A stretch of DNA of 51,174 nucleotides from Phycisphaerales bacterium (lineage in GTDB: Bacteria > Planctomycetota > Phycisphaerae > Phycisphaerales > UBA1924): positions 1 to 51,174 of the forward strand of contig JAJDCZ010000037.1 of NCBI GenBank assembly GCA_029260555.1, in the 5' to 3' direction. The notes below the pieces were generated by a model. The model did no database searches and was not told the origin of the DNA. It was given only the letters and a program-made list of their open reading frames with translations. Each line of letters starts with the position of its first letter. Within the stretch, counting starts at the first letter, position 1. Positions 44,643-51,174 of the stretch are shown piece after piece. The position numbers and the translations under genes were made by a program.

Positions 44643-46148
44643 TCAACGCCGCTTCTTGAACTTTTTCTTGCTTTTGCTTTTTGTTGAGCCTTTGGTGCCC
44701 ATCATCCCCGGCATTCCCTTAAGCCCCGGCATCATCGCTTCCAGCCCACCCCCAGCACTCATCTCCTTCACAGCCTTGGCCTTTGATGCGCCAGACATGG
44801 TCGCCATCTGACGCGACAGCGTATTGATCGCAGAAAACTGTTTGACCAGTTGGCTGATATCTTCCTGCTTGCTGCCAGCCCCCCGGGCAATGCGTTTTCG
44901 CCGAGAGTTGTTGATCAGATCCGGCTTGCGCCGCTCTTTTATCGTCATGGAGTTGATCATCGCTTCAACATGATCAAGCTGACCATCATCAACATGCACA
45001 TCCTTCAACGCTGATCCAATTCCGGGCATCATCCCCAGCAGCTGTTTCAAAGGCCCCATCTTTCGAAGTGTGCGAAGCTGCGAAAGAAAATCATCCATCC
45101 CCATCTCGCCCTTGGCAATCTTGTCTTGCAGCTTCTCTGCCTCAGCTTCTGATATCTCCTCCTGCGCCTTCTCCACCAGCGAGACAACATCACCCATCCC
45201 CAATATTCGCCCCGCCATCCGATCTGCAAAGAAAGGCTCAATCGCATCAAGCTTCTCGCCAATCCCAACAAACCGAATCGTCGCTCCCGTCACATGCTTG
45301 ACCGATAGCGCAGCTCCACCTCGCGTGTCAGAGTCAAACTTGGTCATGATCACGCCATCAACCGCCAGCCGTTCGTGAAACGCCTTGGCAGACAACACCG
45401 CATCCTGCCCGGTCATGGCATCAACCACCAGCATGATCTGATGAGGCTGAACCCGGCGCTGCACCGCGCTGAGTTCACCCATCAACTCATCGTTCACATG
45501 CAAGCGACCCGCCGTATCCAGGATCACCGTATCGATCCCGCGTTTGCGTGCCTCTTTTACAGCCCGCTGACACACACCCACCGCCACGCCCACAGCCTTG
45601 CCATACGAATCACACTTGTCAGGTTCAGAATAAAACTCAACCCGCCCGCCACCAGGCAAATCCTCATTGGCCTGCCGGGCCACCGTCTCAAGCTGTTCCA
45701 CCGCTGCAGGTCTTTGCAAATCACCCGCAACCAGCAGCACACTCTGCCCCTGCTTCTTCAGATACCCCGCCAGCTTGCCACAGGTCGTCGTCTTGCCCGC
45801 CCCCTGCAATCCACACATCATCACCACCGTCGGCCCGGGGCTGACACGCATGATCCCAGGCTCAGGCGATGATCCATCGGCTTCCCCGCCCAGGAACTCG
45901 ATCAACCTGCGATGAACGATCCCGATCATCTCCTGACCGGGCTGCAGGCTCTGCGTTACTTGCTCCCCAAGCGCATCGCTCAGCACGCCTTGGCAAAACG
46001 CCTCAACCACATCCAGATGCACATCAGCATCCAGAAGCGATCGACGAACTTCCTCCATCGCTTCCTGTACATTGGCCTGCGAAATCTTGCCTTTGCCAGA
46101 GAGCTTGCGAAATACGCTATTGAACCCGTCACTGAGTCGATCAAACAT
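44643..46148 (-). CDS. ffh: Signal recognition particle protein Ffh (SRP54)
   Basis: 501 residues from the ATG at 46148 (MFDRLSDGFNSVFRKLSG). The GTPase motifs are GLQGAGKTTTCGKLAGYL, DTAGRLH and TKFDSDTRGGAAL, and the family motif VAGDLQRPAAVEQL is present. The C-terminal methionine-rich M domain (DDFLSQLRTLRKMGPLKQLL; MMPGLKGMPGMMG) ends with a Lys/Arg-rich tail. It guides membrane and secreted proteins co-translationally. A longer in-frame start at 46208 gives an N-terminus not seen in the family. Confidence 0.96.
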   Translation of the reverse strand: MFDRLSDGFNSVFRKLSGKGKISQANVQEAMEEVRRSLLDADVHLDVVEAFCQGVLSDALGEQVTQSLQPGQEMIGIVHRRLIEFLGGEADGSSPEPGIMRVSPGPTVVMMCGLQGAGKTTTCGKLAGYLKKQGQSVLLVAGDLQRPAAVEQLETVARQANEDLPGGGRVEFYSEPDKCDSYGKAVGVAVGVCQRAVKEARKRGIDTVILDTAGRLHVNDELMGELSAVQRRVQPHQIMLVVDAMTGQDAVLSAKAFHERLAVDGVIMTKFDSDTRGGAALSVKHVTGATIRFVGIGEKLDAIEPFFADRMAGRILGMGDVVSLVEKAQEEISEAEAEKLQDKIAKGEMGMDDFLSQLRTLRKMGPLKQLLGMMPGIGSALKDVHVDDGQLDHVEAMINSMTIKERRKPDLINNSRRKRIARGAGSKQEDISQLVKQFSAINTLSRQMATMSGASKAKAVKEMSAGGGLEAMMPGLKGMPGMMGTKGSTKSKSKKKFKKRR

Positions 46149-46226
46149 ACATCGCGCCGGGAACCTCTTGCAAGATCCCCAGCCTCCATAATGATCCAGA
46201 TTGTCCACTCAGGGCCATGACCGCAG

Positions 46227-46310
46227 CCACCCAAGCCTAGCCACCCCCCCCTCCCCTTTCCCCTCCCCTTTCCCCTCCTCTTTTCCCCTCTCCATACTCC
46301 CTCCCATTTT
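46227..46310. repeat. Polypyrimidine C/T tract
   Basis: Almost unbroken C/T with CCCCCCCC, then repeated tcccctttcccc units. Its complement is G/A-rich with several G4 runs, a G-quadruplex or triplex-prone sequence. It lies about 80 bases upstream of the ffh start. Confidence 0.8.
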
Positions 46311-46436
46311 CCCTGTCCGTGTGACATGCGTGGCCATGATGCCAGCGAGGTCTGGACTGATACCCGATACACCTGTTTCTCTACCAGGTCCTGTATCGGA
46401 CGCATTATTGAGCACAACCAAGGCGAGCCTTCGTCC

Positions 46437-46709
46437 CGCGCAGGCATCGATTTGTTCGGCGCAGGCGTCGATTCGTCGCGCGCAGTCGCTCCTTCGTGGC
46501 GCGGAGGCGTCGATCCGCGGCGCGCAGGCGTTCCTTCGTCGCGCGCAGGCGTCGATTCGCGGCGCGCAGTCGCTCCTTCGCGCCGCGCAGGCGTGCCTGC
46601 GCGGGAAATTCAAGCCGTAATTAACGGCGCAGCGGGTGAAATTAATGAAATCTGCGTCCGAATTAACAAAATCCGTGTCCAAATTAACGGCGCAGCGCGC
46701 GCTGCGCGG
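46437..46709. repeat. 21-bp periodic repeat array (about 13 units)
   Basis: Eight consecutive 21-base units begin at 46437, of the type CGCGCAGGCGTCGATTCGTC plus one base, alternating with CGCGCAGTCGCTCCTTCG forms. The 21-base period then continues through AT-richer units ending in AATTAAC (46605-46688) and back to a GC unit. There are no unique spacers. Frames on both strands stay open and give heptads (plus strand AQASIRR, AQSLLRG; minus strand DCAPRID, ACARRRN), so a heptad-repeat protein is possible but not shown: long open frames are expected in repeats lacking stop codons. No candidate frame has a convincing ribosome binding site. Confidence 0.85.
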
Positions 46710-46837
46710 GACAAATGGGGCGCTGCGCCCGGCGCAGCGCAGGTCCGCCTTGGTTCTCACACGCTTTCACACTGTTTTTATTGGCCTGCCCGATAACGCG
46801 TCAAAAAGTCGGCTTGTGTATGGGATGGAGAGAGTGG

Positions 46838-46970
46838 GTGCGTTGGGGGGTGTGGGGGATGGGGGGGTGGGGGGGGAAGGAAGGGGAGGAGTGGGATATG
46901 TGTTGTCTCAGGCGATCCGTGCCACAGACCTGTCTTCAGGTCAGTGCCCCCCCCTCCCCCCTCCCCTTAC
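46838..46970. repeat. G-tract cluster followed by C-tract
   Basis: Within 46838-46893 there are runs of six, five, seven and eight Gs (ggggggtgtgggggatgggg and onwards), able to form a G-quadruplex in the plus strand. At about 46946-46969 comes the opposite, ccccccccctcccccctcccc. The two could pair as an imperfect hairpin. Confidence 0.75.
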
Positions 46971-47021
46971 CGTCCCTTCGCCCATGGTATACAATGTTGG
47001 CTATACGCCAGTCTAGTGGTC

Positions 47022-47051
47022 TTGACATGCACAAATGCGATGTACTAGAAT
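47022..47051 (+). promoter_or_regulatory. Probable sigma-70 promoter for the gene at 47196
   Basis: TTGACA (47022-47027), 18-base spacer, TAGAAT (47046-47051). A perfect -35 and a good -10, about 145 bases before the ATG. Confidence 0.65.
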
Positions 47052-47195
47052 AAGGCGTGCAGGGATAGTGGCCTCATCATGGGCCGGTTTCCAGAAGGAC
47101 TCGCGTGATTCCTTCAGCCCCGCACAAACTCGCACTGCACATGAAGTGCTTCAGCGAGACAATGGCAGTCGATCCCCTGAGGAAAGGCGAAGACA

Positions 47196-49157
47196 ATGAC
47201 GCATACTAAAGATAAATTGACCGAGCCAACAGGCGATTCCTCTGGAAAGAGTGATGCCATCGCGATCTTCGAGCGTGCAGGCTGGACTCTTGAAGATGCA
47301 CGATGGCTTGGCAAATTGTCATACTCGGCTCTTCGCCTGGAGGTTGAAGAAGACGAGACGCTTGATAATGCGACAGAAAAAAATCTGAAGCTGGTTGCTG
47401 ATGCGGCCAAGATGGCGGATCCTCACAACTGCCGCGACCGAGCGCTTCTTGTTGCCTTTGCCCGACTCTGTGGCTGTGGCGGCAAAAGCTGTGAACTTGC
47501 CAGGCACATCATCACGCCTCTTGAGGATCAGGAGGTTCTCCCCGAACCTGCAGATTGCATGCAAATTGCTCAAGTATTTCGTTCTCCGGGAGATGGAATC
47601 GAGGGAGCGAACTTCGAGGCTTCGATCATCACTGGTGGTTGGCCAGGGGACTATGGAAATGATAGTGAACTCATAAGCAAACTCGTGTTGTATGTCCGCA
47701 ATAGTGCAAATACGGAGAGGAATACTCCGGATATCGTGCGTCTTATGCGTCTGCTCGTCGATAGTGCCAAACTTGACTTGGCGTCTGTCATTGATGAGGG
47801 GTCTCTCCAGTCTCACCTGTATGACCGGGCAATTCCCCATCCGGAAATGCCTCTTCGCATACCCAAAAAGATCAACCGTGAGATGCCACCTCTCACTGAC
47901 GCCCGTTCTTTGACCATCTGGATGATCGGTCTTGGTCCGCGAGCGTTAGCCCTGTTCTTCCCGGTGTTCCAACGCTGTTCAAATGACGAGTCGCTTTCAG
48001 CAATGGCAATCGGCGTGCAGGATGCGATCGAGCGGTGGCTTATGTGCGGTTGGCAACATTGGTCTTATTTCTACGAAGGTGGCCAGGAACTCGCTCAAGT
48101 TGCATACCCGTATCTGGAACATCTGCAAAGCCGATGTTTTGATTCAAGGGACCCGGCGGAACTTTCTCAGTTACGACGATCCTGGCTCTGGTTTGCATGG
48201 TGCGTGTATGAGGCTGATCCGAGTCTCTGGCAAGGTCTGAGTAAGAATGAGCAAGAGCAAATGCTGAGGGCGGCCAACGAAGATCTGTCCAAACTCCGTC
48301 CGCTCTTTGCCCGCGCACAGCTCAAATCATCCCAGCCTGCTGAAGGGTACGGACCCTTACTCCCCGACGAAACTCGTGCTCCCTGGGAAGAGTTCAAGTG
48401 GAATGAGGAGCACTTCACAACATGCGCGACGCTCTTGTATCAGTTTGGTGGCGTGTGGCGTGGAATGAAACCGCTCCTTCTGGCGATCCGTTCGTTTGCA
48501 TGCCCCTGTGTTGCCAGAGATCTGAGGCATTGGAATGATCCTGCTGACGACCACGGAGCAATTCCTTACGACGAGCCTGATCTTTTACAACCACCTGAAC
48601 CGTGGGCCGTCGTATCGGGGTCGATGATCAACCTGTTTCATCATTATGTTGGGCGTGAACAGAAACTGGACTCAGAACTCGTCATGCTCCGTGGTGAGTT
48701 AGCCCGCTTCTGTCTTGATCGCTTGGCTGACCGATGGACCAGGAACGAGCGTATGGAGGCGGAGAAAAAAGACCGGCATCGCACGAACGAGGACATGATC
48801 GAGCCATCACCGGTGTGGCGAATGTGCATCGTTCGTGCAATAGCCTCACTCCATATCAATCCTGAGGGAAAGGGGCACCGTGTTCTTATGAGATCATCGT
48901 GTATTGATCCTGATACGGATGTTCGTGAAGCTGCTGACGCAGCATATCAACAAATGAGACGGTTAAGGAAACTTCCAGAGAATGTCTCTCCGCGGAGGGC
49001 TGTCATGTCTGCTCTTTGGTGGATTCGGCAAGCACACCTTCTTGGGCTCGAAATCGAGCTGGATGCAAACGGTGCCCAGCGGACCCGCGCCAAGGAACTC
49101 ACTCGTACAAAGGAGATGGAGCGAGCGGACAAACTCGCATTAGGAAGTATGTCATAG
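47196..49157 (+). CDS. Hypothetical protein, 653 residues, unrecognised
   Basis: A soluble, mostly helical-looking protein with no signal peptide or membrane segment. It is rich in Cys, Trp and acidic residues in places (LLVAFARLCGCGGKSCELAR; RSWLWFAWCVYEADPSLWQ). The C-terminus is basic (RTRAKELTRTKEMERADKL). I do not recognise the family. A 22-codon open frame (47141-47209, ATG to TAA) overlaps its start and could couple its translation. Its place after a repeat-rich gap, in a run of unrecognised small genes, suggests accessory DNA. Confidence 0.75.
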   Translation: MTHTKDKLTEPTGDSSGKSDAIAIFERAGWTLEDARWLGKLSYSALRLEVEEDETLDNATEKNLKLVADAAKMADPHNCRDRALLVAFARLCGCGGKSCELARHIITPLEDQEVLPEPADCMQIAQVFRSPGDGIEGANFEASIITGGWPGDYGNDSELISKLVLYVRNSANTERNTPDIVRLMRLLVDSAKLDLASVIDEGSLQSHLYDRAIPHPEMPLRIPKKINREMPPLTDARSLTIWMIGLGPRALALFFPVFQRCSNDESLSAMAIGVQDAIERWLMCGWQHWSYFYEGGQELAQVAYPYLEHLQSRCFDSRDPAELSQLRRSWLWFAWCVYEADPSLWQGLSKNEQEQMLRAANEDLSKLRPLFARAQLKSSQPAEGYGPLLPDETRAPWEEFKWNEEHFTTCATLLYQFGGVWRGMKPLLLAIRSFACPCVARDLRHWNDPADDHGAIPYDEPDLLQPPEPWAVVSGSMINLFHHYVGREQKLDSELVMLRGELARFCLDRLADRWTRNERMEAEKKDRHRTNEDMIEPSPVWRMCIVRAIASLHINPEGKGHRVLMRSSCIDPDTDVREAADAAYQQMRRLRKLPENVSPRRAVMSALWWIRQAHLLGLEIELDANGAQRTRAKELTRTKEMERADKLALGSMS

Positions 49158-49296
49158 ATTTCTTCTCAGCGATCGTGCGGTCCATTGCCGTCTGCTCTCA
49201 GAGCATCGCCCAATAACAAACTGTCGCCTGACAATCCCAGCACATGTGCTGCGAAGTGGTCACTCGAGAAAGGCTGATTGAAACATGAAACCAACA

Positions 49297-49527
49297 TCAA
49301 AGATATTGATCCACACTGTCCTTAAGGGACAGTGGCTTATTGCTTAAATTGAGTAGCTCAACTCCTTGATGCAATGCGAATGCAGCGCCAACAAATACTC
49401 TAACACATGGTATCTCATAGACAACAGGCTCAAGCTGTTCATACAAGAGATCGATATCTAACCCCTGAAGTTTGCATGAAGTTGCATCTGATATTTTGTA
49501 ACTTATTGCCGTTTGTTTGACACACAT
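49297..49527 (-). CDS. Possible small protein (doubtful)
   Basis: From an ATG at 49527 the minus strand encodes 76 residues with protein-like composition (LDIDLLYEQLEPVVYEIPCV and RVFVGAAFALHQGVELLNLS). There is no clear ribosome binding site, and its 3' end runs through the hairpin at 49314-49334. It fills an otherwise empty stretch of about 450 bases (49158-49611). Reported only as a candidate. Confidence 0.25.
   Translation of the reverse strand: MCVKQTAISYKISDATSCKLQGLDIDLLYEQLEPVVYEIPCVRVFVGAAFALHQGVELLNLSNKPLSLKDSVDQYL
49314..49340 (+). terminator. Hairpin downstream of the 653-residue gene
   Basis: CACTGTCC (49314-49321) and GGACAGTG (49327-49334) form an 8-bp stem around TTAAG, followed by GCTTATTGCTTAAATT. 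Probable terminator, although 156 bases after the stop codon. Confidence 0.5.
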
Positions 49528-49611
49528 TGTGTCACTACTCGCGTCGGGCGTTGCCCGATCGAGCCTCACGGTTCTTCTTACCAGTTAATTAACACATTGA
49601 AGGATAATGTT

Positions 49612-50010
49612 ATGTGTATTTTGAATCTTGAAGAAATCCAGCCCGGTATCGTCGTATGGTGTGATTCCCCAACCTTATCTGAGTACGAAGTCGTTGGGCC
49701 AAACCCAGATGACGGTAAGCACATGTTTTTGTGTCTCAGTGTTTATGGCGATCGCTCAACATGGGTTATGCTTACAAGCAAAAACAGGGACGATCGCCTC
49801 AAACTGCATGCCGAGTGGAAGCTTGGATATGGCAAGAGTTGGCATGGTCGTGATACATACATCTCGGGATCAGATCGAGTTTGTAAAGGCTTTAATTACG
49901 CTTTTCAAGAGGCAAGCAAAGACGATGAGTACAGCATGTCAGGCAACAGAAACAAAGTAACGCAGGAAGGACTCGATGCAATCCGGGAGCATCTTAATAT
50001 TCGTGCATAA
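49612..50010 (+). CDS. Hypothetical protein, 132 residues
   Basis: Starts at the ATG at 49612 with AAGGA about eight bases upstream. Soluble, with beta-rich N-terminal part (IQPGIVVWCDSPTLSEYEVV) that could be a small barrel and a helical C-terminus (VTQEGLDAIREHLNIRA). No family recognised. It is followed 180 bases later by another small gene on the same strand. Confidence 0.65.
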   Translation: MCILNLEEIQPGIVVWCDSPTLSEYEVVGPNPDDGKHMFLCLSVYGDRSTWVMLTSKNRDDRLKLHAEWKLGYGKSWHGRDTYISGSDRVCKGFNYAFQEASKDDEYSMSGNRNKVTQEGLDAIREHLNIRA

Positions 50011-50189
50011 GCGATACCGAACATCTTGCTTGCTTGAGATTAACACTTGCCTTGTACGGGATGTGCTTAAAGGCTGCTCCAGTAGACAGTCCTGCTCATG
50101 GTCTCATATCGCTCATGATTCACGCTGGTCATGTGAGAAACCGATGTGTAATCGACTCAAACTTGACCACAATATTAAGGAGTTTCGCC

Positions 50190-50366
50190 ATGTCGAAACA
50201 CAGTTCAAAAGGTACTTCACCAATGACCTCGCAAGCAGCCGCTCGCATTCAGAGTGCTTCGGCCAAGGGTAGCGGAGGCCAAGTCGCGAGGGGTAGCCAC
50301 GCCGCTCGGGCACAAAGCGCCGCAGCCCACAACATCGGCAAGGGAAGCTCTGGTAGCAAGAAGTGA
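50190..50366 (+). CDS. Small SMP-like protein, 58 residues
   Basis: ATG at 50190 with AAGGAG about eight bases upstream. The sequence contains MTSQAAARIQSASAKGSGGQ and GSHAARAQSAAAHN, a duplicated AAR.QSA motif. This resembles short bacterial proteins with similarity to plant seed-maturation proteins; their role is unknown. Very Ser/Ala/Lys/Gly-rich, likely disordered. A hairpin terminator follows within 20 bases. Confidence 0.7.
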   Translation: MSKHSSKGTSPMTSQAAARIQSASAKGSGGQVARGSHAARAQSAAAHNIGKGSSGSKK

Positions 50367-50383
50367 GGTGAACTAACCCGCCC

Positions 50384-50407
50384 GTCCCTGCGTTGATTCG
50401 CAGGGAC
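50384..50407 (+). terminator. Hairpin terminator after the 58-residue gene
   Basis: GTCCCTGCG / CGCAGGGAC, a perfect 9-bp stem with loop TTGATT, 17 bases after the stop codon. No strong T-run follows. Confidence 0.65.
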
Positions 50408-51174
50408 AGGTATTCCAGATAAAATACATAGTGAGATGCGCCATTTATTGAGATATGTGGTGCCGGGTGCCCCTCTCTTCCCAGCTCACTTCTTGTCCCC
50501 AGCCCATTTTCATGTCACTGACCAGGGGACTGGTCTGTGGCACTTTGAGCGGATCTGTCGCATCTCACGCATTCATCGGCAGTTGCCCCGTCCGGAGTAT
50601 GCTCCCCCGTATGCCACGCACTGGGATGGGGATGGGGGTGGGAGGGGGGGGCGAGTCTTCGAGTCGTGCGTGCTTTACAGCTTTGGTGTTTCATGTCAGC
50701 GCGATTGTGAATGCAAACATCGAGCAGCAACCCACCTGTGCCACCCCGCATGGCCGACTCGAATACTCGCTGGCCATGGCACACAATGCGGACCACGGTT
50801 TTGCGTGGCCATGATCTTGATACCAGAATCGTGACCACTCAAGGCGGCGGCCACGGCATCCGGTGTTCTGGTTATCCCGTTGGAACATCAGACTCGCCGT
50901 ATTCATTCAAAGCAAATCATCACCGTAAGCATCCTTATTCAGTCCTATCTCTCCCCCCAATCCAAATTCCATCAACTCTGCAGAACTCCAGCCTGCATCT
51001 TTCATGCCATTTACACAAGCCATATTTGTACATCTGAAACCTCTGAACTACGCCCATTGTAGTCGATTTTGATCTGAGTGGGCGGATTTTTCTTTGGTTT
51101 GCTTGGCCGCGTGGGTTGGGCGATGATGCCCGATGCCGGTTTGTTCTGCCTTTGGCGAGCCGGGCGGCGTGGTT
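50408..51174. other. About 770 bases without a convincing gene
   Basis: Only short frames without ribosome binding sites. It includes a G-tract near 50627-50652 (gggatggggatgggggtggg and on to seven or eight Gs) like the one at 46838. A minus-strand frame stays open from the window edge down to about 50939, but its sequence does not look like a known protein. Confidence 0.5.

Noticed and set aside
46437..46709. Possible CRISPR array
   Set aside because: The 21-base units are contiguous with no spacers, and no cas genes occur in the window.
46209..46760. Minus-strand 183-residue frame with heptads such as DCAPRID
   Set aside because: Several frames through the stop-free repeat array are open equally well and none has a good start site, so I list the repeat rather than a gene.
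50436..50834. 132-residue plus-strand frame near the right edge
   Set aside because: No ribosome binding site, unnatural composition (many His, Cys, Arg and Pro) and it crosses the G-tract.

Overview
The window looks like a chromosomal segment of a Gram-negative planctomycete, most likely of the class Phycisphaerae. That placement is an inference from several protein hallmarks. They are the pseudopilin N-terminus with FTLIELLVVIAIIALLIGI, a secreted beta-propeller protein ending in a dockerin-like CPADLTGDGVVDVLD tail, zinc-ribbon membrane proteins, and a SecA-like/M50/HlyD locus. No rRNA or intact tRNA gene was seen.

Left edge (1-690): remains of a decayed mobile or defence region. There is the end of an IS3-family element with the first 20 codons of its OrfA, the 3' part of a tRNA (T-arm and acceptor strand only), and a remnant of a type I restriction-modification hsdM gene with an in-frame stop. 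Then comes one very large secreted multidomain protein (790-6300: ChaN-like, esterase-like, M1 peptidase, M28 peptidase, PDZ).

Respiratory island (6583-23095): a plus-strand run napD-napA-napB(tetraheme)-napG-napH-moaA-CMD protein-moeA encodes periplasmic nitrate reductase and molybdenum-cofactor synthesis. A convergent minus-strand run encodes a 4x[4Fe-4S] ferredoxin-like Tat protein, System II cytochrome c maturation proteins CcsA and ResB, a redox-dead thioredoxin-like TPR protein, a giant multihaem cytochrome and a NapC/NirT-like six-haem membrane cytochrome. A second giant multihaem cytochrome is transcribed divergently. The two giant cytochromes are paralogues, each with 13 CXXCH sites flanked by one CX4CH and one CX3CH site. 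Together these genes could carry electrons from quinol to periplasmic acceptors and mature the c-haems needed.

Middle (23696-28698): a seven-repeat FG-GAP propeller protein, a saccharopine-dehydrogenase-like oxidoreductase, a Rossmann protein and two zinc-ribbon membrane proteins.

Export-like locus (28812-38685, minus strand): a short SecA-like ATPase, a PqqD-like/M50 protease/HlyD fusion, a GAF/HlyD fusion, a DUF3467 protein and a third HlyD-type adaptor. A UbiA-family protein and a PpiC-type lipoprotein foldase lie just upstream. This is the strongest candidate here for an undescribed transport system.

Right part (38896-51174): a zinc-ribbon/GYF-like protein, a pseudopilin, serA-serC (serine synthesis), a family 9 glycosyltransferase and ffh (SRP54). 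Beyond ffh lies about 1 kb of unusual DNA with a 21-bp periodic repeat array and long C/G tracts. It is followed by unrecognised accessory genes (47196-50366) and about 770 bases without a convincing gene.
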